A DNA stretch of 64,000 nt from Mesaphorura yosii (lineage: Eukaryota > Arthropoda > Collembola > Poduromorpha > Tullbergiidae), in assembly GCA_009869945.1 (NCBI GenBank), contig WIXG01000044.1:124001-188000 (forward strand). Direction: 5' to 3'. Below, one piece after another: positions 12,568-24,936 of the stretch. Position numbers and translations under genes: made by a program. Position 1 is the first letter of the stretch; each line of letters opens with the position of its first letter. A model generated the notes under the pieces. It searched no databases. It was not told where the DNA came from and worked only from the letters and a program-made list of their open reading frames with translations.

Positions 12568-15115
12568 AGAAGAAATGCTGTACGATGAAAGGAGTTTATT
12601 TTTGCATATCTGCGCGTGTCGCGTGTGCGTGTGTGCTTCAGCTCGACCAAATACTTAACTGTAATTCTAGTCCAATCTTCGTATCTACAAAGTATTCAGT
12701 AATTTAAGGAGTTACGGCAAAGAAAAATGAATCTCCACGACTTAATTTTGATTTTGTACTCTGGACAGTAATGCAGTGTTACTTATCGCCATAGCTTGTT
12801 TTTGCACGTTAGTGTAACGCTTTTGCAAAGTGTATTTGAAAAAACACTCCCTTTGACTCATCCACCGTGGTTCAACAAATAAATCTGGTGTTGAATTGTT
12901 TGTAAGTTGAGAGAAAATGAATTTCTTGAACGGAGTTTCAAACAACGTACGTGCAAATGGGCATTTTGTATGAAATCGTGGCCGTGAACTTGATTGAAAG
13001 CAACTCCCAACCAATAATATCATAATTCATAAGGTCACTAATTAATTGTGAAGAATTTCTGTACAAAGCTAATTGGAATATATTTGTGTAATAAAAGACA
13101 TTACAGTACTTTATTGGATCTCATCTCACTTGTATTGCAAGGGAATTGATGGTGTCTTCCGATCGCGGATGATGAAGATTTCTTCAGCAGTGGAACCTTC
13201 CCAGAATTATCTTCATTTTTGATCAACGCACTTTCATATTCATAATATGTCAACAACTTGCTCTACGACTGCGTGACTGCCTTCCGTATTATTCTTGCAC
13301 GCGTACGCATTTTTCTTGGCTGTATCCCAACTTTGCTTTTGCAAGACTTCCAGCCACCTCAACTTCAGTTGCTGCTTCAGAGAAAGAATCAAGCAGGATG
13401 GCAATGGCAAGAATGCGAATCTGGCCAACCAAGCCAAGCGACGAATCTGACATTGGCAAATATGTTCCATCAAGAATTCCAGAGAAAAATAATACATAAT
13501 AGAAATATGTATTCATTTTTCCGTGTAATACAACGTCTTGAGTCTTTGCACCAAATTCCAAGCACCATTAAATAGATGTGATGCATTTTGTCTTGCCGTA
13601 TCCTGCTGGAAACAGATAGCGGAAGACAAGACAATGGCTGAGCCAAAGCCAAAGCCAGGCCAATTTCTGGCGGATTTGGATCTGGAGGCTGACTTGCTTC
13701 ATTTATGAACGTATTACTCATCTTTCCATTGTTCCATTCCATAACACACGACTGTTGTCTGCTTGCGATCTTGTCTGCCTGCTCGATGCCCGGGCGAGCA
13801 GAGAAGTCATAATGAAACAGTGCCCTACTTGTATTCAGTTTTTATTACTTCCTTGTCAGTTCCCAGCGCCGTGCCATGACAGTGCCAGTACGAATGCCAG
13901 CCAATTCAGCCAGGAACTAGGATGCGATGCGGAATCGGACTCATCTGTCAGAAAAGATCAATTGGAAAGCAGAAAAGCGCGCAGTATAGAACAAAGACAG
14001 ATGTGATGATGAAATTCGCGAATCGCGAAAGCACTGTTCAACTGTAAGTGCTCACAAGTTAATAATTTTGAGTATGAAGTCTTCAGTGCAAGTACGAGGA
14101 AGCGATTGGCTTGATGTAACTTAAAGTCATTCCAGAATCAAACAGCTGAATATTCTTGTTTGTATTTGTAAACGAAATCGTCGCCTTCGTTGCGGAATTT
14201 GAGTTTAACGTATACACCAATGTCAGTCGTGAAATCGTTCAAGATGATCTCAGCTTGAATTGGATGCGAATTGCGCATTATCAGCTAGCATATTCCTTTT
14301 TTTGTACTGAACTGATCCAAGCAGGATAGAAACCGAAATCCGTCGAGGGTAATAAATTCGATTAGTTGTAATTTCAGTAGTTTCAATGTTTTACGGCTAC
14401 ATGGGCCGTGCCTGTTTAGTTTAGTTACAGATGAAGAAGCAACAAATCGGTGCCTGAGCATGTCCTGCCCCAGCCCTGCTAGATAGATATGACATTAAGC
14501 TACGCTGTACTACTGCACACGGTGGCTGGTCGCTCCAGCTAAGGGTAAGATAGATGTGTAGTAGCAAAAGTATTTGAATGTTTTTGGCACGAAACAATGA
14601 TTAGAGGAAGTAGGAGGTGAACAGTTCTTTGTTTTTTGTAGTTGTAGATCAGTAACCAAAGTTGTGAAGTCAAAGAAGATGATGAAGCTAATTTTAGAAA
14701 CAGCAACGCACTTTTCACTTCACGATCATGTACGTACGTTGTATCCGTTCTTCTATCCTGCATTACCTGAAAAGAGCAACCAGTGCTTCGCGAATTCTTG
14801 TACCAGTGACTTCGACTGCTGCCTCTGCCGGTTAATTGTGATGGGTTGCATCTGCCGTTGAAAATCAACTTCCTAAACTTCGTACGTGCACGTGCAGCGG
14901 CGTCTCGTTAAAAGTTTTATGAGATAAGTTTACTTAACCCGAGGAACTGCTTAATTGTGTTAACTTTATGACTCGTTAGGGCCTTAACATTTGGCACTCA
15001 TAATTTTTATCTGCAGAATCCATCCAAGCGTAGGTGTTCTGGTTCTGGCCGCAAGCTTTGTTTCTCGACTTTGAAGTGCGAATAGCTGGATTGGAGTATA
15101 ATACTAATCTCCGAG
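12568..15115. other. 3' UTR and intergenic sequence between the two tetraspan genes
   Basis: About 2.5 kb with two AATAAA signals near its start and nothing that looks coding. An in-frame TAG at 15083-15085 closes the frame of the next gene upstream of its start codon. Confidence 0.6.
12878..12883 (+). promoter_or_regulatory. candidate poly(A) signal AATAAA for the CACNG-like gene
   Basis: AATAAA 311 bases after the stop codon. A second AATAAA lies at 13090-13095. Either could end the transcript. Confidence 0.4.
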
Positions 15116-18100
15116 ATGGATTCCTCCAACAGAAGACAAGTTTCGCTTCCTGCTCAAGCGCAAAATCCATTGTCAGGTCGAAATCCAATGGCGACTCACG
15201 GCGGAAGTGTGAATGTGCGTGGTTCTCAAGTACAAGGGGACCGTGGCCCAGGATCAGGATTGCAGCGCCAACAGCCCTTGTCCTCGTCCGTGCGAGCTCC
15301 CTTGAACCGTACTGACACGCCAGCCGTTGCCGTTGGACATGGTCCTCGGAAAGAGAATAGAGTGCTACCAATCGGAGGCCCAGTGCACATTTCCCACCGT
15401 CGAAGTGTCGTCGCCGCTGAAGCACCACAAGAACGAGAAAGACCCAACAGTCACAACGCAAGCGCTCCAAATCGGTCCAGCCTGCTGAAACGGCAGGCTG
15501 AAATTGATGAAGAAATGGTTGGCGGTGGCAGCAGTAGCGGTGATATGCCTCATCAATTCTATACACATGACCACTCCAATCGAAGTGAAGTCCCACGTCG
15601 TTCCTCAAAAGGCCAACTTGCTACTGTTGCAGGCCAAGCCCAGCAGCAGCATCGGCACAGTGGAAGCCATGAACCTCTCGGCCCTCGTAATAGTGGAGAC
15701 AGTCATCACGGGTCGTCGTCTTCAGGTCACGGTCACACCCAACACAACGCGCATGCGCACGCGGCTCGTCAACAGCCTCCGCATATCTTCGTTCACCAGG
15801 ACAGCAACCGCGGCGCAAGTAAGAAGCAGAAAGAACGCGAACGCCAGCACATGGAAGACGAGATGCTTCGTCGTGCACGAGAGAAGCAAATCCAACTCAT
15901 TAAACGCGAAATCCGTAAAGAAAAACGCGTCATGCTCACATTTTCGCTAATTTCCTCATTTTTTGGCATCCTCTGGCTGATCGCAGTCTGCATTAGTTAT
16001 TGGTAAGTAAAATCCAAACTTTGCTCCTGAACTTCTAAATTTTATGGCAGCAGTTCTTGGACCTGGAATTTTATCGCCAAATTATACTGCTACTCAAAAT
16101 AGCATAAATATAAATGTTTATAGGCTTGCCTGCCAATGCTTAATGCCAATTCCAATCTTGCCCATTTGTCCACAGGGATCAGACAGGCCACAGCGATGTG
16201 ATCTTAATTTATGAATCTGTTCAAGTGTATTTAATGGGCAGCAAACAACAAATACATTTCCATAAATTATCGCCACACTAAAAGCTCAGGGCAGGCAGTG
16301 GATCGGCTTCAGTTTTATAGACTCGTCTGCTCATCGCGTACGCGTAGTAAAAAAAGTAATAAAACTAGAACGCCCGTTTTTAATCTTCACTCGGTAATAT
16401 TCCAATACATTTTTCAATACGGGCACAATTTCACTATTCGCTTAACGTTTGCCTTGCCTGAGATGCCATGCACAATGTAAAAATAGATCGTCGTAGACGG
16501 TCGTCTCGAGTATTTAGATAAAGATTAAGTACCTATTTTCAATTTTACGTGCCATGCGCTTGGCTTGACGCTTCTCCGGCTCAGAGTCTTTCAATTGTAA
16601 ATTCTTCCTCGCGCTCGCAGCGGCTTGATCTTGTTCATTGTTAACCGGTGCATATGCGCCAGCGCAGCGTCAGGATAATCCTTTAGTGTGAAACTTAATT
16701 TAAATATTTTTCACATACACGAACACGAACGCGAGAACGAGACTTAATCGAATGGCAATAGCAATAGCTAAGCAATAGGTCCATGATGCACTCATCTGCA
16801 CGATTCTCAACTAACCAACCAATTCCTGCTTACATTATAGATTGCAACGACAACGACAACTGGGAGCATGTGCGTACATTTTATCCGAATATTTTAGTTT
16901 CCTGAACATCTGACATACGTACACTTCACATTACCGCTCACTTTGTACTAGCGCACATAGAAAAAGACTTCCTTTCCAGAATAATAATCTTTTATTATCC
17001 CAGAATCCTTCCACGCTCACGCGCTGCTGTTGGCGCTGCCCTGGCGAATCGTGCATTTTTATTCAGAATGCAACTCACTGAGCGATGCCACTGCCATTGG
17101 CGCTGCTGCTGCTGCTTTACATAAGAATTACGAGTAGTCGAGGGAAAGATTACAATTTCCAAAACTTTTTCTTGTAATGCATCCTCCTTGTATTGCCCTG
17201 CTGTCATTGCCATTGCGTTACGTCGAATTGAACTGCACTGACTGGCTCATTTCACTGACTCTCATCGTGTCATTGTTATTCTTCGCAGGTACTTTGTGTA
17301 CGCGGACGAGGAGTCATTGGCTGCCGTCGTGAAGGCGTACAGCACACAAATGCCTCCGCCTGCAGTCCGCAGCGGGACCGGACACGGAATTGGGGAACTT
17401 ATCAAAGGGGCCATGAACGCAACGGCGGCGGCGAAGGGTCCACCGACGAGGAAGCCAACAACGAGACCCGCGATCGTTATCGACGCGAATGACCTGTTTG
17501 TATCGAGCCATGTGGGCCTGTGGAGAGTCTGCCGCACGAAGCGGTACCTGCAGACCGGCAATGAAAAAAGTAAGTACAGCATGCAGGAGCTGTTTTGTGG
17601 TTTTTATATTGCGCCCAGAATTGTGCCATTACTGTCACCAGTCACCACGAAACCACGACATGCCGTTGCTGCATGGTTCATGCTGGACTAGAATTTACAT
17701 TCAACATTCATGTTTCCGAGTGGAGCCGCAACGTCTCATCTCACATGAAAGACACAAAAATGACACCTTATCTTTGCTTGAAGTCTTGCATTGAGGCCGC
17801 ACTAGTTTCCACACGGAACGTGACAAACAGGAACTACGAACAGGAAGAACAATAACATAAATATGTCTCTGGTTCCTGAGTGGTTGGCGTCCGAGATAGA
17901 AAAGAAAGAAGCGAACCAGGCTCAAGTCGCCAACGAACCGTGCAATTCTTTTTGCCAACAGCTTTATACGTCCATAATTTTATATTACGCTTACGGGTGT
18001 TGTGTTTGTAGTTTGCCTAGCCAGAACGTGTTTTTATCCTCCATTTACTTTACTCCACGCGCTGAGCTTTCACTTGTGCTGTGTCTGTGTCCTTTTTCTT

Positions 18101-21100
18101 TTTCCTGCACGAAGAAGCATATCTGCAGACTGTGAGTCGGAATTTTTGCTGACAAAAATTTTGTTGCAGCAAACGACAAATCAGTATACCGCGTCCGTAC
18201 GTGCCTCGGTACTTTGCAATTCAATCCAAACGGCAGCTGCACGTACCTAAGATAACAAGATGACTGCCTACTTTTGTAGTTTCCGGTTAAGATGGAATAT
18301 TGTTCTAAGAATATCGTGGAAAATTCTGTGGATTTGCACTGCAATTTATTGTAAATGTCCAGTTCTTCTATAAGTTCCTTTGTAATTCTTGGAAATTTTA
18401 AATTAACTTTTGCTGAGCAAAGAGCACGTACTTACATTAGTGTGGTCTCACATACAAATGCAAATCAGGGGATGCAAGTTCAGAATTAAGAAGTAGCTAG
18501 TTTGAATCGACTAAAATTGTGTTTTGGATCCAATTTAAACTCAATATAAATTCTAGCAAGCCGTTTGGTTGCTTCAAGATTTATCTCCAAATGGCAACGA
18601 AGACGAAAGTTTTGTAATGATTTTTCTAGGTTCAAATGCTTCAACAATTGCAATTGCAGCAGCAGCATCTAGGATAACACAGGATAAGATTTGAAGTGAG
18701 CTCTTCAAAAGGTCAAATCCTTCGTTTGCAAAGTATTTTCTCACTTCGAGTAGAGTCGTGTTTACATTCGCCATTTGCCTGCCTGCCTGCCCAAATTCAT
18801 CTTGATTCTTGATTCCTTGATATCAAATTTACTTGCCAGTCTCGTGTGCGAAAGCAAGTGAACCTGCAGTAGCAGCCAGGCGTCCAGGAGCAAAGCAGAG
18901 GAAGAGGCAGAGTGAAAGTTCATTAACTTGTCAAGTCACACTTCTCCAGCAGTCGGGCCAAGGAGCTCGACTTTCCTTTCACAAACATCACGTAATACGT
19001 AATGCGCAATGCAACATTTAAATTACCAATTCAAATACCGCCGTCATGCTTGTGCTCCTCGTCTCTGCGCACCGCGCCATGTTTCTTGCCATTTTGACAA
19101 CAATACACCTTGTTTAATTATGTGTGACGGGGAAAGGCCGTGCTTCACGCTTCCACTGCACTGCACAAAAGAAATCTACAGCCTGCCTGTGTTGAATTTT
19201 GCCTGCCTTCTGCCTTCTTGGCAAGAAGAAAGAAGAAAGATTCCAGGAAGAAAGGTTTAAGTGCCCTACGATCAACTGAAGAAAGCTGAGCCGCTGCCTT
19301 TCTGGCTGCAAGGAGATCAAATTACAAGTAGCATATTTTATACATTTTAATCTTGTGCCTTTTATGTACTTCTACTTTTACCAAGCCGTGCCGTGCGATT
19401 TGAGCAAATGCTCTTCAAGCGTTTCAGATGCATTGTTTCATTTTCTTGTCTTGCTTATGCCCAGCCGTATTTTATGGTTCCACTTTCATTTTTGCTGCCT
19501 GCCGACTGCTGCGTGAATGCTGATAGACAGGATCGTGATGTACTCATCATCTTTGAACCTTTGTGCAAGTCAGGTCTTACTTTCTCTCGGGTGTTTTAAT
19601 AAAGTAATTCTATCTCGCTCTGAACCACTTACTGACTAGCAATTCTTACACTTACACGTCTAACCTATACTTAAGACTTAAACTTGCTCTGCTCAGTGGG
19701 TGAAAGAATGCTGTCCGATTATTTTACGGTCTGTATATCATGAAACAAGATGCTCACCCAGCAGGCTAAAATGCTGAGACCCGAAAAGTGAGGTGTCGGG
19801 TTGTGATTGAGCGATCGGCAGCAGTAACCAAGCACTAACACTACGTGTAAAAGCTTTGCAAGCTAATACACTTCAGGGAGTTTCTGGCACCTCGCATTAA
19901 GAGGGAATTTTAGACTGGCGCCCATCTACATTGAAGAGCACTTTATTTTTAGTAACCACTGAATAATTGGACGTTGCGATGATACAATTAATTAAATGCA
20001 CGATGAGGAAGGCTAGCAACTCTACGCCGTTGATACTTTCTTGGTTTTTGCGAACTAAACGCAGTGAAGTAAGCAACAGATTCGTGGAAAACATTACACC
20101 TTTAGCTTTGATGCGGATATGAAATTATTAAAAACTAAGAAGGAGGCTTACATTTAATCCAAGCTAACAGATTATTGCATTAATGGCACTCCACTATTTC
20201 TGTTGCATGCCGTTATGCTGCAATTAAAAATATTTCTAGTGAATTCAGGAATAAAGGAGGGCTATAAAAGTGAGAGCGATTACTTTTAATTATGGGATAA
20301 CACTTTTTCGTTCAGTGTGCTGTGAATAGTACGTGCGCTTAATTACGTGCGGCATCGTGCGTGTTTGCACTGCATAATTACTTGCAGACGTGCATTGTGC
20401 ATTACGCGTTCTAATCATAACAATTAGCTCCATCAGTGCAATGCAGTGAAGTATCATGAAAGTCGGTCGTAAGTTTGCAGCATAATAAATAGCTGTATAT
20501 TAAAACATCTCATCGTATCTCGCATGAATCGTGTCTTTCTCTTTTCTTTGCATTTTCACAAACATTTTGTGATATCAGGCCTCGTAAGCGTAGAAGTCAT
20601 AAAAATATGATAAGTGAGTTGTCATAATGTGCCAACGACGATGAAAGCGCCTTTTACACGCTAGACACTATGCCTGATTCAGGATTCGCCGTATCACGGC
20701 ACCGGTTTGCATTCGCTTGTGATGCAGAGACTGAGAGACTTGAGATGGAGATTATAAATAATATATCGCATGAGATATGTAATTTGATCTATCTCGACAC
20801 GACATCGGTGAAGCGTAGTACAGCATTTCGAATGGAGTGCCGGAAGATGTTGAGCAAGGGCCTTATTTTCTGTTACATGACCGCCATGCCGCCGCCATCG
20901 CATTCGTAGTCGTACTCGTGTGCTCCGTGTGCGTAATTTATTGAAGAAAAATGAGATGAAAGTTAAAAAATCATTGAATCTAATGCAAACTTTCTCCATA
21001 CCGTGCAGAGTTTTCCTGTGGGCAAAATATAAAGCCTGAAACGAGGGCACGGCTCGGCGTGGCAGGCAAAAGTTTTGTGCAGTAAAAAATTACTTACATA

Positions 21101-22604
21101 AGCAATAAATATATAAATAGTTAGCGAAGTCGACTTGCCGCTGCCGCTAAGTTGAGGGAAATGAACTAGAAAATAAGATATATTAAACAGCCTCGGCTCG
21201 GTGCAAGACTCATCTTCGTCTTCTTGTATCTTTAAAATGCAAGCGAAGTACGGGCGGTCTTTTAATATCTTTCTCGAAGAAAAGGCAGTTGACATTACAA
21301 AGTCTCCTGAGTCAAATTTCACTGGCATAGCTTGGCTGCCGGGCGGCGAGCGACAAGAAAGGTGTCTTATCTTCATAATGATAATGATATTTCATACTCG
21401 CACTCGGCTCGCTCCACAGATGCATTATGCAAGCAAAACCGCAGTTCGCAGCAGGCAAAGTCCAAATTGTTATTGTAAACATCACGAGGCACGCGCGGCG
21501 TAGTGCATCGTTGCCGTTAATGCACACATCCAACGTTAAGCGTTAACCGCTGCGCTGAGCTACTCTTTGTTGTTGAACAAGATTAAATCTGACATAAAAG
21601 ATCATTTTGCTGGTCTGGAGACGGGCGCGCGGCGCGGGCATCGTGAATTCTTGGTACTTTGGCTGACACCATGATGGGTTTTGGTTGCTCTTAATTTTTG
21701 GTACGACGGCAGCGCAGCAGTGAAATTAACTTGCTTCACTCCTTCTGCTTTCTGTTTTCAGTCCTCTGCTACTGGCACGACATGTTCCCGAGTGAAGAGA
21801 AACTGCGCGTCGTGCAGTACACCGACCGTCATATCGTAGGTAAGTGAAGTATGAAGTTAATGAATACGTATGAGACTGCGACAGAGACAAATATCGGAAT
21901 GCATGACAAGGCTTCCAAGAATGTTGACGAAATGCATGCTCTTTAAGTTATGGGAGCTAATTTGCATGTGCATTGTGACTTCGCGACGTACGACGTTTGC
22001 CGTGCCGGCCCTAATGATTCCTTCTTCTTTAATGTTGCACAGATTATCAAAGAACGGAAGCCAGCTTTGCCGTCATCAGTCTGATGGTGATGGCGATGGT
22101 CGTTCCAGCGGCTCTTTATACGCTAAAGAATACAAAGTACATATTCAAGAGACTGGCTGCTGGCCTGTACTTCTTATCATGTAAGTTCATCATCACACGT
22201 TACTCGGTCACAGTCGCCATTCCAGGTTGAAGGCTTTACTGATTTTCTAATTGTTTCCGTTGTAGCCGTCACCGTGCTCGTTGTTCTGGAAGTTACGCTT
22301 ACAAAAATTGATCACGAAAGTACAAAACCTTACTTAAGACCACCCAAATCTACTGTGAGCTACGGTAAGTTGGTTTGTGAATCTGCGACCGGCAAACGGC
22401 AATGGCAATCTGGAGTTAACTGGTTCACTCACAGTCACCATTCGCGTTTCTTGTCTCTTGCCAGGTTTTTGTTTCTACGTCGGTTGGTTGGTGTTTTCGA
22501 TGAACCTAATCACGGCGATTGTGTACCTCGTGTACTCGCGAAAGCGCAAAGGTGATAAAGCACTCGACGACGACGACGAAGAGCAAGAAATCATTGGAAG
22601 ATGA
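15116..22604 (+). CDS. claudin/PMP22/CACNG-superfamily four-pass protein with long His-rich cytoplasmic N-terminus
   Basis: Six exons: 15116-16002, 17289-17569, 21762-21839, 22043-22180, 22266-22364, 22465-22604, all phase-compatible, 540 residues. TAG at 15083 is in frame just upstream of the start. Residues 1-235 are disordered, with His/Ser/Gly-rich parts. Residues about 235-272 are a highly charged basic helix (RRAREKQIQLIKREIRKEK) abutting the membrane. Transmembrane segments lie at about 273-297, 423-443, 453-473 and 497-518. The first loop has the superfamily signature GLWRVC (372-377) and a second Cys at 392, as in claudins and CACNG subunits. The tail is a short acidic stretch ending QEIIGR. 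It could be a TARP/CACNG relative, a TMEM178/GSG1L-like protein or a divergent claudin; I cannot choose without a search. It is a same-strand neighbour of the stargazin-like gene, and the two may share origin or regulation (inference). Confidence 0.8.
16003..17288 (+). other. intron 1 of the second tetraspan gene
   Basis: About 1.3 kb, donor GTAAGT at 16003, acceptor CTTCGCAG ending 17288. It separates the first transmembrane segment from the extracellular loop. I see no exon in it. Confidence 0.8.
18776..18792. repeat. GCCT tetranucleotide repeat
   Basis: Four consecutive GCCT units in intron 2 of the second tetraspan gene. The same unit on the other strand (GGCA) recurs at 42200-42214, 8659-8671 and 47488-47500. 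Confidence 0.8.
20263..20270 (+). promoter_or_regulatory. TATA-box-like TATAAAAG inside intron 2
   Basis: GGCTATAAAAGTGAGAG is a textbook-looking TATA element. The nearest TCAGTG initiator-like word is about 50 bases downstream, further than the usual 30. It could mark an internal promoter for the downstream exons or be chance. Confidence 0.25.
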
Positions 22605-24936
22605 AATGATTTCTGAGAAATGGTTCTCTGGTGGGAACCGATTCCTTGGAGGTTAAGAAAATATTTGTGCAGCCATCGCAGCTCGCAGTCAACGTGTTTG
22701 CCAGCTACCAGCCATCACTATCGAGAATTTCAGACACATGCCAAGCCCCCGTGCAAAGTACCATTGCTCGCTTCGTCGACGTGAATTTATTATCTCCTGG
22801 TTCCCGTCTCGTCTCCATGAATACTGAAGCTCCGATTTGTGATTTTCTCGTCTTCCGTCTCGGAGAAACCATCAACAAGTCACGCCACGCCGTGTGCAAT
22901 CCCGTGCCATGCCACATCACCGCACTCGGTACAACGTGCCTGCCTGCCTGGCTTTGATGGAGCAGGATAAAACCTTGAAAAGTTGCCAACGATACTTTTT
23001 AATGATCCCCTATTGTTTGAATAATTGAATTATGTACGCTTTGCTGAGTCCCACAAAATGCTCCCTACACAATTCACGTTAATCCAGCCTTCAAATTACG
23101 GGTCGCATTTTTCATCGACCGGATTAAGCAAAATTGACATTGGCAGCCACAGCGTGAAAAGTTTATTACTTACAATGTGATTGAACATTTTATACAATTT
23201 TATGAACTCACGTCACAAGTTAAGGCTCGGAAGGAGATTCTGTATTGAGGTTTAAGGCTAACGCTTAAGTAAAGGCTAACTTAATCAAATTACATTACAT
23301 TACGAAATAAAAAAAGTACGAATCCAAACGCTGCGCCAAAACACTTACACTTGCTGAAAGATGAGCGCTTTCTTCTGCGTACGCGTGGATGAATACTCTG
23401 AGATTCAACCTAAATCTTTCACCGCACACTTCGTAAGAACTCTAAACTAATTTACAGCAAAATTTTCGCAATAAATATTCATTATTATTGTTGGCCGCTA
23501 GTTTTACGATTCGAGCGAACGTATTTACATATTCAAAACTCAAACCGTGCAACTTGTTTCTGGATCTGCAACATTTCATTGCTTTTGCTACAGGCTTAAC
23601 TTGGCTTGGCTTGGCTGGCACTTGCACAATTTCAAGTACACTTGCAATGAAAAGATTTCAAACCCCGAAACTTTGTTTCGCAGTTTCAGACTCCACAGTT
23701 CAGATTTCAGATTCGCATTTGAGTTTGAATTCCTGATACGAGGGCAAAAAGCAAACAGGCAAAAGTTGGCTGTAAAGACTTGGCAAAATAACGGTTAATA
23801 AATAAAAGTAAGCGTTGAGTGAGAAGAATAAATGTTTAGCAGCATAAACCATCTTATGTAACAGCAGTCAGACGAGTGTGGAACCCCTGCAGGAATGTCT
23901 GTCAGACGGAGAAGTGTGAGAAATGTCTGACTGAGGTCGGAAACGGAGTGCAGTGCAGTGCCGGCATTATGGCCCACGACGGTACTGTCTGCGTGCACTT
24001 CGAAGTAAGGAGACTATTTGCAACATTTTTCACTGTGAAGTCTGCAAACTCGGAGAAGTGCACAGCAGCGGCAGCGATTTTTCTTTAAAGACAACTCAAC
24101 TATTTTGAAATGACATTCTTCACAAGTTCGAGTCGAGTTCGAGTTGAGAAAAGTTAAACGACAAGCCAAAGCCAAAACCAAGTCAAAATCTACGACGAAG
24201 GCAGACTTCAACTACATTAAGCTCACGTCAATCCAGACAAAGACTCGATTCCCGATTCTCGGTGAGGTGCACCATCACTTTTCTTCGTACGCTGCAGTGT
24301 CGTTGTGCTGCGTTCGATTCATCCATCGCTTCACTTCTGCGGCGCGACGGTGACAGACTCCGTCCGTCCGTCCAAATCTCAAGACAACTATTAGGAAATT
24401 ACATGTTTTCAGCTTCACAGATTGGATTTGTGCTCTGCCCTGCCCGTGCTTGTGACTTACTTGCCGGACAAGCAAGTCAAGGAAAGGAAAGATGAAGAAA
24501 GTAAGGAAAGGGTTTAACTGGAGGAGTACAAGTCAAGTCACTCCAAGTCAAGAGGTAAAAGTCGTAGACGTAAAAGGCTGGCTCACTCATGGAAGAGATC
24601 ACACTCGCGAGACTGACTGAAAGACGAAGAGATTCATTTTAAAGACACCTTCTGGGAATCGAACGGGTATTAGCCGTCAAGTCAAGCCGTCTTTGGCTTG
24701 GGACAAGAGTAAATAAATCAATTGTTGAGAGATTTCCAGCATCAAACGCGGAGGCGAGACTGATACTCCATGTCACTCAATGAGGCTCTAATGTACTTAA
24801 AAGATGTCACAACGATAGCACTTGTGAGTTTCGAGTTGCAGCCTCAGATTGCTGATCCATACAGGTACCACACGTCGACTCTCGAAACTTGAAGGACAGA
24901 CCGAATGTACCAAATCTCTTAGGCTTTCTGTTAAAT
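22605..24936. other. 3' UTR and intergenic stretch before the VAX-like gene (tail to tail)
   Basis: About 2.3 kb between converging genes. No open frame has recognisable features. CTTGG-type repeats occur at 23597-23620, and AAGTCAAGTCA words around 24520-24550. Confidence 0.55.
23306..23311 (+). promoter_or_regulatory. candidate poly(A) signal AATAAA for the second tetraspan gene
   Basis: AATAAA followed by an A run, about 700 bases after the stop at 22604. Confidence 0.3.

Larger units (their letters stand above)
17570..21761 (+). other. intron 2 of the second tetraspan gene
   Basis: About 4.2 kb, donor GTAAGT at 17570, acceptor GTTTTCAG ending 21761. Short frames here look random. It contains a GCCT repeat at 18776-18792 and a strong TATA-like element at 20263-20270. 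Confidence 0.75.

Noticed and set aside
24650..24700. GTTCGATTCCC on the minus strand, resembling a tRNA B box
   Set aside because: The flanking bases do not form the T-arm stem, and no A box or acceptor stem can be paired.
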